Source: JAEUIE01 sp035430005 (lineage in GTDB: Bacteria; Planctomycetota; Planctomycetia; Gemmatales; HRBIN36). From it: a DNA stretch of 64,000 nt. Of the stretch, positions 8,416 through 19,000 are shown piece by piece. The DNA is taken from positions 15,259 through 79,258 of the forward strand of contig DAOMFV010000005.1 in assembly GCA_035430005.1 (NCBI GenBank), given 5' to 3'. Every line of letters starts with the position of its first letter. The first letter of the stretch is position 1. The notes beneath the pieces were generated by a model, which was given only the letters and a program-made list of their open reading frames with translations, had not been told where the DNA came from and did no database searches. The translations under genes were made by a program, and so were the position numbers.

Positions 8416-9270
8416 TTAGCCTTTAATCCCTGCCCCTGTCAATATGCGTACCTGAACTGCTATGCCACACCGCAGTTTCTCTTGTGGATTTGTAAATCGA
8501 ATCAGGACTGGTATTGGGCCTCCCTCCTTTTCAGCAGCAAAAGCGATGAACGTGACTTTTCCCAGGATAACTTCACCGGGAGTGAGAAGCGTTCCCTGAC
8601 GTCGAATCTCCACTTTCTGGCCAACTTCAATTTGGTCTGCTTGCTCTGACGAAACAAGGCAGCGAACATCCAGTTCTTTCAGATTAAGAATCTCGCCCCA
8701 AATGGTTGTTCCTGGCCGAGAGACCATTCCCAAATGGACATCAAGCTTGTTAATAACTCCATCGATAGGAGCTGTAACTACATAATGTTCTAACTCGGCC
8801 TTGGCTCCATCCAGTGCTGCAACTGCTGCGCGTTCATCCATTTCATTCTTGAGCGTTTGTGCGCGTAGGTCATGAAGCTTTTGCTCCGAGACAACACCCA
8901 TATGGAGAGGCAATTCAATCTTAGCAAGATAGCGTCGATTTTCTTTTAAGCTCACTCGAGCATTTTCCAGTATTGCTTGTTTATTTCGTACATCAGCTTG
9001 AGGTTCGTCATCATCAAGTTTGACCAAAGGTTGATCTTTTTTGACACGATCACCTGGTTTTACGAGCACTTCCACAACTGGATGCAGCACAGCCGGAGCA
9101 ATGATTGCTTTGTTGGAGGGAATACATTGGGTGAATCCGGTAACCTCAATCACATTACTTCGACGTACAGTCTGAGTTACTGGTTTGATGTCTTCAGCAG
9201 ACAGATAGGCAGCAGTGCCAGCTGTGATAAGGAAGAATGAGAGATAAAAGGGCTGGGTTAGTCTGCTCAT
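8416..9270 (-). CDS. HlyD-family periplasmic adaptor protein (orphan)
   Basis: 284 residues with an N-terminal membrane/signal segment (PFYLSFFLITAGTAAYLSAE). The first lipoyl half is VEVLVKPGDRVKKDQPLVKL and the second is APIDGVINKLDVHLGMVSRP, with a coiled coil in between and a beta-barrel domain after. These are hallmarks of RND/ABC efflux adaptors. No RND pump or ABC permease is adjacent, unlike the exporter at 3.7-6.7 kb, so its partner must be elsewhere. It is about 200 bp upstream of the cytochrome c'-like gene on the same strand. Confidence 0.85.
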   Translation of the reverse strand: MSRLTQPFYLSFFLITAGTAAYLSAEDIKPVTQTVRRSNVIEVTGFTQCIPSNKAIIAPAVLHPVVEVLVKPGDRVKKDQPLVKLDDDEPQADVRNKQAILENARVSLKENRRYLAKIELPLHMGVVSEQKLHDLRAQTLKNEMDERAAVAALDGAKAELEHYVVTAPIDGVINKLDVHLGMVSRPGTTIWGEILNLKELDVRCLVSSEQADQIEVGQKVEIRRQGTLLTPGEVILGKVTFIAFAAEKEGGPIPVLIRFTNPQEKLRCGIAVQVRILTGAGIKG

Positions 9271-10119
9271 GATACAGTCATAACCTGGTGTAAGAAGAGA
9301 ATGACATACGCCAAAACAGCTTACACCAAAGAATGAATAGCCAAAAGCAAAAATCTAGGAGAACATGTGTTGAGTTGCATCAGTTCATGAAGTGGACCCA
9401 ATCGGCCGCCAACTTAGAATTGCTGCCCAACTTCGGAGCCCCAGGAGAGAACCTGAGGCTTTGTGTCCACTCAGCGAAGTGCTCGGAGCGTTAACCCCCT
9501 TGTCCCCTCTCTCCCCCACCCCAGAGAGTTTTTCGATCAGCTTTGGCCAATCACGCTTGACTCCATGACGATTCCCGTGCTCTCTCCCTCAACGACAGCC
9601 CCCTGACACAACCCTAACAATACTCAAAACCCAACGAAGAAACGCCAGACTCTCTGCCTGGCGTTCGCTGTAAACCACTCTGTAAAATCGGCCTCGATAC
9701 TGGGAGGCAAGCTCCCCTTGTACAGCGCGTTTGCGAACTGTCTCTGACTCAAGGAGATAGGTTTTCTCATCAGTGGAACATGATGGTGGATAATGGGTTA
9801 CAGCAAGTGGTTCTGAAAGAGCTGTTAACCGCCACACCTATCTCTTTCGGTGAGGGAGAGATGTTTTGCCTCGAAACCTCTTTTGGAAGGGCATCGCTGT
9901 TAAGCAGGCTGTATGCGCGATGTTCATTGATACACCCCGCCTGGGTGGGCTGCTCTAGAGTTACCACCGCCGAGCAGCGTGATCTGGTGCCCGCCCGATC
10001 CTCGTAGCCATGTGTAATGTCCTGATTCGCCATCATGGTAGCCGTCCGGTAACGCTGCTGATGTCCCCAACGACCGCTTTCTCGTTGCCCGTCTTCAGCC
10101 CCGTGGTTACACTCAGCCC
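9271..10119. other. Long non-coding interval with repeat copy B
   Basis: About 850 bp between the adaptor gene start and an ECF sigma factor. It holds the second copy of the dispersed repeat and otherwise only short frames without ribosome binding sites or recognisable domains. It should include divergent promoters for both flanking genes, but I see no clear operator. Confidence 0.5.
9504..9666. repeat. 165-bp dispersed repeat, copy B
   Basis: Counterpart of the copy at 7531-7696, starting cccctctctcccccacccca and ending in the hairpin at 9641-9665 (aacgccag/ctggcgtt). Differences are scattered substitutions and small indels. Here the hairpin does not follow any gene. Confidence 0.8.
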
Positions 10120-10659
10120 ATGTCCGAAGTGACCCGTATTCTCGTAGCTGCCCAGCAGGGAGACCGCCAAGCTGCCGCCAACCTGCTCCCGCTCGTTTAC
10201 GACGAGTTGCGGAAGCTGGCTGCTGTACGCCTAGCCGCGGAAGCCCCGGGCCACACCCTAGACGCAACCGCTCTCGTCCATGAGGCGTACGTCAGGCTCG
10301 TCGGGGACCAGCAATTCGACGGCCGGGGCCACTTCTTTGCAGCAGCTGCCGAAGCCATGCGCCGCATTCTGGTCGATCATGCACGACATAAAACCAGACT
10401 AAAGCATGGAGGCGGACAGCACCGTGTCGAGATGGGTGATGTTGCCGCGACAACTGCCGATGATCGGCTTCTGGCACTCGACGAGGCATTAACTTTACTA
10501 GCGTCCGAAGATGCCACGATTGCCCGGGTCGTGGAATTGCGGCATTTTGGCGGGTTACATCACGAACAGATCGCTGTAGCCATGGGCATTACCGTCTACG
10601 AAGCTCGGCAAAAATGGACTTACGCCCGTGCCTGGCTGCAGGACAAACTCCACGAGTAA
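10120..10659 (+). CDS. ECF-type sigma factor (planctomycete kinase-linked class)
   Basis: A 179-residue ECF sigma factor. Region 2 covers roughly residues 5-95 (LLPLVYDELRKLAAVRLAAE, LVHEAYVRLV, FFAAAAEAMRRILVDHAR). Region 4 covers 120-175 with the helix-turn-helix HHEQIAVAMGITVYEARQKW. The FFAAAAEAMRRILVDHARH motif is typical of the planctomycete-rich ECF group usually encoded beside Ser/Thr kinases. A kinase gene follows 76 bp downstream on the same strand. By inference, the kinase acts upstream of this sigma factor. No anti-sigma gene is seen. Confidence 0.9.
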   Translation: MSEVTRILVAAQQGDRQAAANLLPLVYDELRKLAAVRLAAEAPGHTLDATALVHEAYVRLVGDQQFDGRGHFFAAAAEAMRRILVDHARHKTRLKHGGGQHRVEMGDVAATTADDRLLALDEALTLLASEDATIARVVELRHFGGLHHEQIAVAMGITVYEARQKWTYARAWLQDKLHE

Positions 10660-10735
10660 CTTATTTTTGTTATTTTTCGACAGCTGGCCCCGATTTCGAC
10701 GCATTGCTAGATAGAAGCCCCTTGGGAGCCGTCTG

Positions 10736-13700
10736 ATGCCCATCGATCCGAAACGTGTTCAGGCTGTTTTTCTTGCAGCAGTTGAACAAACCGAACGGTC
10801 TGCTCGTGCTGCCGTGCTGGACCACGAATGCAGCGGCGACAATGAATTACGCCGCCGTGTTGAAGCACTGTTACGGGCCAATGACGAGCCAGGCAGCTAT
10901 CTCGATCAGCCAGCGGTGGGGCTTCCCGACAAGCAAGCAGCGACGGAGGCGACTACTGGGTTTGAAGCCACCCAGAGCTATACCTCGGCTGATCCAACAC
11001 CGGGTGTGGTCATTGCCGGTCGTTACACGCTCGAACAGAAGATCGGCGAAGGTGGCATGGGCGAAGTCTGGGTCGCCAAGCAGAGTGAGCCGGTCAAGCG
11101 TAAGGTGGCGCTGAAGCTCATTAAGGCAGGAATGGATTCCAAGTCCGTCGTGCAGCGATTCGAACAGGAACGGCAGGCTCTGGCGATGATGGATCACCCC
11201 AACATTGCCAAGGTTCTGGATGGCGGGCTGAATGCAGATCGCCGACCCTTCTTCGTCATGGAACTCGTTAACGGTTTACCCCTCACCAAGTTCTGTGATG
11301 AAACCAAGCTGGGTATCAAAGAACGACTGGAGCTCTTTATTCCAATCTGCCAGGCTGTACAGCATGCCCATCAGAAAGGTATTGTCCACCGCGATCTGAA
11401 GCCAAGCAACATTCTCGTCACCATGATCGATGGCAAACCCGTTCCCAAGGTGATCGACTTTGGAGTAGCGAAAGCTACTTCGGGCCGGCTGACCGAAGAT
11501 TCGCTTTCGACCCAATTCGGTGCTGTCGTCGGTACGTTGGAGTACATGTCCCCCGAACAGGCGGAGTTCTCCGGTGATGATATCGATACCCGCGCTGATA
11601 TTTATTCGCTGGGGGTCATCCTCTACGAGCTGCTCACCGGACTACGTCCGATTGATTCTAAGCGTCTGAAGAAGGCAGCGTTGACGGAGATGATCCGAAT
11701 CATTCAGAAAGAAGAACCGAGCAAGCCGTCTAGACGTCTGTCAACGGATGCATCACTACCCTCCATGGCAGCAATCAGGCAGATTGATCCCAGGAAACTG
11801 ACGAATCTATTGCGTGGTGAACTCGACTGGGTGGTGATGAAATGTCTGGAGAAGCAGCGCGATCGTCGCTATGAAACCGCCAATGGCCTGGCCCGGGATA
11901 TTCAACGTTATCTGGCAGACGAGGTAGTCGAAGCCCGCCCGCCAAGTCTGGCATATAAGCTACGCAAATTTGCCCTTCGTAATAAGGTGAAAGTAATCGC
12001 TGCAGGCCTTGTTTTCTGCACCCTCCTCGCTGGTGTACTAGGCACTCTGGCTGGTTTGCTGGAAGCAAGGCGACAGGCTGATGCAAAGGAGTTAGCTAGG
12101 CAGGATGAAGCTCGACAACGTGCACTTGCGGAGCAACGTGAACGAGAAGCGGTTGGTGAACGGCAAAAAGCTGAAGTAGCCAGAGAGCAAGAGATTGTTG
12201 CCAAAAATGATGCAGTGGCGAAGAGGCGAGAGGCAGAAATCAACTTGGGTTATGCCAGAAAAGGCAATGAAATATTGAGCTCTATTTTTACTGGATTAGA
12301 TACCAAAACACAGTATGCAGAAGTAGGTGAGTTCCGCCTGGCATTGAGCAATAATCTGTTAAAAGCTGTTCGCGAACTGGAAGGGTCGTCCATTGGAGAT
12401 CCTCTGGTTGTTGCGGAGATGCAAATGAATCTGGGTGAATCATTGCTGGCGCTTGGAGAAGCAAACTTAGCGATTGAAGTATTGGAGAAAGCACATCATA
12501 CACGCGAAGCCAAATTGGGATTAGACCATCCAGACACATTGGCAAGCATGCATAGCCAAGCAATGAGTTACAGCTTATCCGGTAATCTTGATAAAGCAGT
12601 CGCTCTGTTAGAGCAAACTCTTAAACTACGTACCGCAAAGCTTGGCCCTGATCACCATGAAACCATCAACACAATGTATTCGTTAGCGATCAGTTATGGG
12701 GAGAAAGGCAATTTGAATCAGGCATTAGCATTATTAGAACAAACATGGAAGATGCAGAAAAGTAAGTTAGGTGAAAACCACGTCAAGACGCTAACTACGA
12801 TGAATAGTTTAGGAACGGCGTATGGTAAAATCGGGAGGCTAGACGAGGCTCACACTTTACTTGAACAGACACTGAAGTTAATGAGAACCAACCTGGGAAC
12901 CGATCATCCAGAAACACTTCGTTGCATGAAAAACCTGGCAGGCAGTTATAACGTCGTGCGGAAGCTTGACCTTGCAATCCCTTTGATGGAACAGATTCTT
13001 AAGCATCAGACTGCCAATCTCGGAGCAAATCACCCTAGTACCCTATCAACCCTGACAAGCTTGGCAGACGGTTACCGTACAGTTGGAAAGCTTGAACAAG
13101 CTCTTCCACTGTTAGAACAATCGCTAAAAGTACAGACAATGAAGCTTGGGAGCGATCATCCAGAGACTCTGAGAAGTATCAATAATCTTGGTGGATTGTA
13201 CTACTCGACAGGAAAAACAGACCAAGCGATACCACTACTTGAAAAAGCATATTATCTTCGAAAGGCAAAACTAGGAGCTGAACACCCTGATACATTGACC
13301 AGTATGAATAATCTTGCAGGCATTTATCAAGTATCCGGCAAGCCAGAACTAGCACTGCCATTGGTTAAGCAATCGCTTGAACTACGAACAGCTAAGCTTG
13401 GCCAGGATCATCCAGATACATTAACTAGCTTAAATAACCTGGCAATGGTCTATCGGGAAGCTGGAAAGCTTGACGAAGCGTTGCCATTAATGGAACAAAC
13501 AGTCAAGCGCCGTACAGCCAAGTTGGGGGCTACTCACCCAGATACTCTCAGCAGCTTGGCAAATCTGGGCGTTATACTTCTACGGCAGAAAAAAGGGATA
13601 GAAGCAGAGGGTATCTTTCGTGAACACTTGGCATTACGGCTCAAGACAAATCCAAGCGATTGGACGACGTTTGATGCATATTCCCTTCTCGGTGATTCAT

Positions 13701-13933
13701 TGCTGACTCAGAAGAAATACGCAGAAGCGGAATCAAACTTACTAAAGAGTTACCAAGGATTGAAGGAACAAATAAACTCCATCCCAAAGCGATACATTAT
13801 TCGCGTGTCCGATACTCTTGACCGCATGATTCAACTCTACTCGGAGATCGACAAAGCAGATGAAGTCAAGAAGTGGCAGGCAGAGAGGGCAAAGTACCCG
13901 AAAGCAAAAGACCTGCCTCCCAAGCCTAAATAG
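10736..13933 (+). CDS. Membrane Ser/Thr protein kinase with long TPR tail
   Basis: A 1065-residue PknB-type kinase. The Gly-rich loop GEGGMGEV is at 104-111, the ATP Lys is in VALK (Lys127), the catalytic loop is HRDLKPSN with Asp220, and DFG is at 241-243. All are intact. A single membrane helix lies near 420-442. A Glu/Ala/Arg-rich coiled coil (about 445-500) follows, then about ten kinesin-light-chain-type TPR units of 42 residues with the theme AKLG.DHP.TL.SMNNLA. Topology places the kinase inside and TPRs outside, a sensor-like layout. It follows an ECF sigma gene, a frequent planctomycete pairing. The ligand and substrates are unknown. Confidence 0.93.
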   Translation: MPIDPKRVQAVFLAAVEQTERSARAAVLDHECSGDNELRRRVEALLRANDEPGSYLDQPAVGLPDKQAATEATTGFEATQSYTSADPTPGVVIAGRYTLEQKIGEGGMGEVWVAKQSEPVKRKVALKLIKAGMDSKSVVQRFEQERQALAMMDHPNIAKVLDGGLNADRRPFFVMELVNGLPLTKFCDETKLGIKERLELFIPICQAVQHAHQKGIVHRDLKPSNILVTMIDGKPVPKVIDFGVAKATSGRLTEDSLSTQFGAVVGTLEYMSPEQAEFSGDDIDTRADIYSLGVILYELLTGLRPIDSKRLKKAALTEMIRIIQKEEPSKPSRRLSTDASLPSMAAIRQIDPRKLTNLLRGELDWVVMKCLEKQRDRRYETANGLARDIQRYLADEVVEARPPSLAYKLRKFALRNKVKVIAAGLVFCTLLAGVLGTLAGLLEARRQADAKELARQDEARQRALAEQREREAVGERQKAEVAREQEIVAKNDAVAKRREAEINLGYARKGNEILSSIFTGLDTKTQYAEVGEFRLALSNNLLKAVRELEGSSIGDPLVVAEMQMNLGESLLALGEANLAIEVLEKAHHTREAKLGLDHPDTLASMHSQAMSYSLSGNLDKAVALLEQTLKLRTAKLGPDHHETINTMYSLAISYGEKGNLNQALALLEQTWKMQKSKLGENHVKTLTTMNSLGTAYGKIGRLDEAHTLLEQTLKLMRTNLGTDHPETLRCMKNLAGSYNVVRKLDLAIPLMEQILKHQTANLGANHPSTLSTLTSLADGYRTVGKLEQALPLLEQSLKVQTMKLGSDHPETLRSINNLGGLYYSTGKTDQAIPLLEKAYYLRKAKLGAEHPDTLTSMNNLAGIYQVSGKPELALPLVKQSLELRTAKLGQDHPDTLTSLNNLAMVYREAGKLDEALPLMEQTVKRRTAKLGATHPDTLSSLANLGVILLRQKKGIEAEGIFREHLALRLKTNPSDWTTFDAYSLLGDSLLTQKKYAEAESNLLKSYQGLKEQINSIPKRYIIRVSDTLDRMIQLYSEIDKADEVKKWQAERAKYPKAKDLPPKPK

Positions 13934-14099
13934 GACTTACGCTGTAGACCAAAGGCGATCTCCTCAAGTTGCGCAAGAGTCGCAAGAGTCGCGGGATGAG
14001 CTTAACCTAAGTCACTTCCACTGATTATTTGATTCCCAATAGTCAGCCAGTGTCAGCGATGACGGCGGAGCGGACTCAGCTTAAAGCCAAGGTTCCAAG

Positions 14100-14860
14100 C
14101 TAGGAGCCCGTTGAATAACGGGTATTTTACGCAGCATGAGATGACGCACTTCGGTATGTCATGAAGGAGCAGTAGCTGGGGATAGTGAACCGCCACCAGA
14201 GGAGAATGATGTGAAGCAGACGGCCCCATCCGTCTTGCAGGCTTCGGGGAGTGCCTGTCTTGAACAGCTTCCGCATCATGACGCCCAAGTTGAACGCCAT
14301 GGAAAAGAGCAGGTGCCGCAGTTGCACTTTCGCCAGGCCACGCAGCCAGGTTCGTCTGCCGGCGCCCGTCTCGCACACGTGAGCGAACGACCGTTCCACC
14401 AACTCGCCTCGCTTCTTCATCAGTGACTTACCATTGTCACTCCGCACGTGCCGACGGTTGTTGCGGAACCGCCTCTCCTGATCCAAATCCTTGTCTACCC
14501 ACTTGAACGTCCTCCGCCTGCCGCCGGGCTTCTTCTCCGAGATGAACGTCCGCACTTCCAGTTCCTCGCACTCCTCCAGCGTATCGATGGCGAAGTAACC
14601 CTTGTCTGCCACCACTTCCTCAATGTCACTGTCGCTGCCGCCTCGCACCAGATTGATCTGAGCATCCTCCAGCGTCGTCGCCAGCGTGGCGCTGTCGTGC
14701 TTTGTCGCTCGATACACTGGCGACGCCACGATCAAACTCGATTCCACGTCCACCGCGTGCTCCACCTTGTACGCCAGGTGCGTCGTGCCGTCCTTCATCT
14801 TCGTGATCCGCGCCTCGGGATCGCTCGGCGACTGCCAATCGGCGAGTTCTAAAAAATGGA
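14100..14860 (-). pseudogene. 5'-truncated IS transposase with one IS end
   Basis: The minus strand encodes the C-terminal half of a DDE transposase: DPEARITKMKDGTTHLAYKV, VADKGYF, FISEKKPGGRRR, RGELVERSFAHVCETGAGRR. The motif order fits IS1182-type transposases, normally around 450-500 residues, so roughly the first 200 residues are missing. The homology begins near LADWQSPSDPE at about 14850; codons before that are unrelated sequence. The terminal sequence ctaggagcccgttgaa at 14100-14115 is shared with the remnant at 486. With no N-terminus and only one visible end the element is inactive. Confidence 0.8.
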
Positions 14861-14985
14861 CAATCATCACGTAATCGTGGCGGATGACTGATAGCAATCC
14901 TGCTCCTGAGTGTGAACCAGTCACCAGCCCTTGCCTGTGCCAGGCAAGTCAGCCCCGTTGGCGACCACATTTTGAGGAGTTTCCC

Positions 14986-15318
14986 ATGTTTCGAGTGTTG
15001 ATGAGTCGTTCGTTGGTACTGGCTCTCTTGAGCCTGTTTGTCGTCACAGCCGTGCTGCAAGCTGATCAAAAAGGCAAGAAGCCCAAGCCTGGCGCTAGCG
15101 CCAGCGTGGAAGGCACCATTAGCGCGGTTGGGGCTGCATCTGTCACCATTACCAAACGCAACGGTGTCAGTGTCACAGTCGCGATAGATGCCACGACCAA
15201 GATTGAGCGGAATGATCGCCACGTGGCGCTCTCTTCCATTCTCGTCGGCGACCGGGGCGAGGCCAAGTATAACCCCGCCACTTTGCTCGCCGGCAAGGTC
15301 GAAGCGACTGGGCCATAA
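14986..15318 (+). CDS. Small secreted protein with an OB-like (DUF5666-type) domain
   Basis: 110 residues with an N-terminal signal peptide (SRSLVLALLSLFVVTAVLQA), a Lys/Pro linker (DQKGKKPKPGASAS) and a beta-rich domain (EGTISAVGAASVTITKRNGV, then TTKIERN). This is the layout of small exported DUF5666-like domains of unknown function. The start at 14986 is chosen because GAGGAG precedes it by 7 bp; the longer in-frame ATG at 14884 has none. It is a single gene directly upstream of an ECF sigma factor. Confidence 0.65.
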   Translation: MFRVLMSRSLVLALLSLFVVTAVLQADQKGKKPKPGASASVEGTISAVGAASVTITKRNGVSVTVAIDATTKIERNDRHVALSSILVGDRGEAKYNPATLLAGKVEATGP

Positions 15319-15451
15319 GCGTGTTCAGCTTCATCATCCCTTTCGATGAGTAGAGAGGGATGATGATAGCAAGCTGACTTCCTTCTGCTGGTGCTATAAT
15401 GATAAGGTGGAGACACGCATCGTGGTCACCCAGGCACGCTGGAGCAGATAC

Positions 15452-16045
15452 ATGTCGCAAGAAGGGGCGGGCAATTCGGGCTACCACGCCTCGGATCGCT
15501 CCCTGCTTGTCGAACTGCATAAAGGCCAGGATGATGCCGCCACTCAACTATACCTGCGCTATGCGGATCGCCTGAGATCCCTGGCAAGCAAACAAACCGC
15601 GGGTGACTTGCGGGCACGCGTCGATCCGGAAGACATCGTGCAGTCGGTCTTTCGGACGTTTTTTCGTCGCGCCTCTGAGGGACATTACCAGGTGCCCGAA
15701 GGCGAGGAGCTCTGGAAGCTCTTCCTGGTGATTGCCTTAAACAAGATCCGAACCACGGGAGCTTGGCACCATGCCGCCAAGCGGGACAGCCGAGCTACCG
15801 TCGGCAACGATGCGATAGCGGAAGGACAGACGGAGGACGAAACCCCGCTGACGATCTTGAACATGGTGATCGAAGAGATGCTGGCCGAGATGTCTGAATC
15901 CACTCGTGAGATTATCAAGCAGCGTATCGCCGGGCACGAAGTCAGCGACATAGCCTCACAGTCAGGTCGGTCTAAACGGTCGGTTGAACGAGTGTTGCAG
16001 GAGTTCCGGGCCAGGCTCGGAGCCAGTTTGATGGAACCTCAATGA
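15452..16045 (+). CDS. ECF-type sigma factor
   Basis: 197 residues from the ATG at 15452, which has GGAG 7 bp upstream; an earlier in-frame ATG at 15407 lacks one. Region 2 has LRSLASKQTAGDLRARVDPE followed by DIVQSVFRTFFRRAS, the planctomycete form of the -10-binding region. Region 4 has SDIASQSGRSKRSVERVLQE as the helix-turn-helix. Only 45 bp separate it from the kinase gene downstream, so they are probably co-transcribed. The regulon is unknown. Confidence 0.9.
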   Translation: MSQEGAGNSGYHASDRSLLVELHKGQDDAATQLYLRYADRLRSLASKQTAGDLRARVDPEDIVQSVFRTFFRRASEGHYQVPEGEELWKLFLVIALNKIRTTGAWHHAAKRDSRATVGNDAIAEGQTEDETPLTILNMVIEEMLAEMSESTREIIKQRIAGHEVSDIASQSGRSKRSVERVLQEFRARLGASLMEPQ

Positions 16046-16090
16046 CAGGTTGAATTAATCAACAAGTGTCATGTTAATGGAGCGAGTGCT

Positions 16091-19000
16091 ATGAACGCTG
16101 CCCTGATGATCGACAGCGTCATTGAGTCATTCGAGCGTCAGCGTTCGCACAATCGCGGCACGTCTTTGAGCGATTTCCTGCCCTCGGAAAACTCTGCTGA
16201 ATTCAACATCATCCTGACCGAACTGGTGCGAGTCGATCTCGAATTCAGCTGGGAAGAAGGCAAGCCGAATCGACTGGAAGAGTATCTCGATAGTTATCCA
16301 CAATTAAAAGACGATCCATCCTCTTTGGGCGCCGTTGCCTTTGAAGAATATCGGCAGCGGCAACGGGCCGGGGAAACGCCCTCGGCAGCCGAGTATCATC
16401 GTCGTTATCGGATTGATACCCGCCAATGGCCGGTTTCCATGCCTCCTGACGATGCCATTCACGACACCCCGCTGGCAGGTGAAGATCAGCCCACGCTCAG
16501 GCGTACACCTACCCAACCTGTTGCCGGTTCAGAGATATCATCGCAGCTCTCTTATCTTCTGGATGGCACCGCGCAGAAGTTGCCGCACGTAGGCAGTCAT
16601 TTCCTTGATTTCATTCTTGAGGCCGAACTGGGGCAGGGGGCTTTCGGCAAAGTCTATCTCGCTCGACAAATCAGCCTGGCGAAGCGGCAGGTCGCTCTCA
16701 AGATTACTGCCCGTAAGCAGCACGAGCCGCAAACCCTGGCCCGGCTTCGGCACACAAATATCATGCCGATCTATTCAGTGCATAATGCGGGTTCCTGCCA
16801 GGCCATTTGCATGCCTTTCCTGGGCCGTACCACGTTGGCCGACATCCTGCTCGCCTTACGTCAAGAAGCACGCATGCCAGTTTCAGGTTTGTGGTGGTCC
16901 CTGTTGATTGAAGGCAACGAGGCGGCGGCACTTGCCTCTCAATGGAAGCAATCGAGCTATGGCGAAGTGGCGCTTTGTCTGGCGGAGAAGATGGTAGCCG
17001 GTTTGGCACATGCCCATGCAGCCGGCATTATTCATCGTGATATCAAACCCGCCAATATTCTCTTCAGCCAGGATGGCGAGCCGTTGTTGCTCGATTTCAA
17101 TTTGGCCATCATTCTCGATAACGGCGGCGCGCTAGCGGAGATGGCGGGCACGTTGCCTTACCTGGCTCCGGAACAACTCGAATCGCTTGTCAAAGGACAG
17201 GGCACGACAGGTTCTAAAGCGGCTGACATCTATGCGATGGGCCTCATCTTTTATGAACTGTTGACGGGGAAACCTGCATACTCCGGCATCAAGCGTGATT
17301 CACTGTTGAGTTATCTGGCTGACCTGGCCAAGCAACGCCGTGTGCCTGCGGGCCTGGTGCGAACCATCAGTCCTGCCCTGGCGGCCATACTTGCCCGATG
17401 CCTGGCTGTCTCGCCAGAAGATCGTTATGCCGATGCTCAAGAATTGCTTGAGGACCTTCAGCGGCAACGCCGAAATCAGGTGCTGCGTTATGCCCCTGAT
17501 CGTTCACTGGCGGAACGCTGGTCGAAATGGAACAGGCGGCATCCCAAGTTCCTCCGCTACGGGCTGATCCTGGGCGTCGCTCTTTTGCTTGTCGCCGGCG
17601 GGGTGACCTACTCGCAGTATCGTGAATCGGAGCAGCGGCTCAACTCTCGAACGCAATTCACTCGTTCTGTGAAAGACTTGCAGCGTGCCGAACGGTTGGC
17701 CACCACCATCTGGCCGACCGAGTTAGCGGAAGCTGAGGCGTTAGTCAAAGAGTTCATCAGCAAGACGCTGGGGATCAATCTGGCGACGCCGGCAACGCTC
17801 TTGAATGCGGCGGGTGTGCGCTATCTCACGGAGCAGGATCAGCAGCGACTTCCAGCTCTCACTGCCAATGCCCTACTGCTGCAGGCTCATATCTATCGAT
17901 TGCAGGAACACCGAGCCAAAACTGCCCAGGAGAAGGAAAAGCTTCGTCAACAATCGCTTCATGCCAACGAACTGGCCCAGCCCTGGTGCCAGGCAGCAGG
18001 CTTTGCTTCGGTATGCTCCTGGCAACGTAAGCTGCTCTTGAACGAGAGTTGGGCCGATGACTGGAAGGCTTTGATTCAGTCGCCACGAGATGCCTTACCC
18101 GCAAAACAGTTGGCGGGAATAGCGCATACACTCCTTGCTCAGCAACATTGGTCCGAAGCAGCGGCGCTGGCCCGGCAAGTGATTGACCGTGAACCGGGTT
18201 GGAGCGGCGGATGGTACCTTTATGGCGAAGTCCATGCCCGTGGAGGCCAACTCCTTCAAGCCTTGCATGGCTTCGATACCGCGCTTGCCTTAGAGCCTGA
18301 TGTCGCTGTGGCACTTCATTTCCGTGGTCAATTGCGCATGCAACTAGGCGATGAAGAAGGCGCTCTGGCTGATTTCGACAAGGCTCTGGCACTCGGCGCC
18401 CGGCCGGCATTAGTGCTTGCTGATCGCGCACTGGTCTTCCTCAACAAACAAAAGCCGAAAGAGGCACTCGATGCCCTGGATCAGGCATTGGCCGCCGACG
18501 ACACTCAGGTACGCCTCTATTTTCAGCGTGCCAGGGCTAAGGCTTTGCTTGGCGATAAGAAAGGCGCTGCGGAAGATCGCCGACTTGGCCTGGCGGTAAC
18601 ACCGCTCAATGAACTCGATTTTGTCACTCGTGGCATCGCCCGCCGGGATGTCGGTGATTGGAAGGGCGCTCTCGATGAATTCAAGAAAGCTGAAGAAGTG
18701 GCACCTGCCTATTTGCCGGCCCTGGAGAATCAGTCTGAAATCCTGGGCGAACAACTACAGAAACCAGCCGAGGCGCTGGCTGTGCTCAATCGTGCCATCG
18801 AACGTATTCCGGAATCGACATTGCTCTACGCTTCTCGGGCCGTCTACCATGCCCGCCTGGGACATCGGGCTGATGCCCTCAGCGATGTGAATTCCGCTCT
18901 CAAGCATGATGCTATGCCCAAGCCGTTGACGCTGTATCAGATCGGCTGCGTGTATGCTCTGACCAGCAAGAGTCATCCTCCCGATCTATTTCAGGCGATA

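Noticed and set aside
9770..10267. 165-residue minus-strand frame before the ECF sigma gene
   Set aside because: It overlaps the 5' part of the sigma gene in antisense, has no ribosome binding site and no domain.
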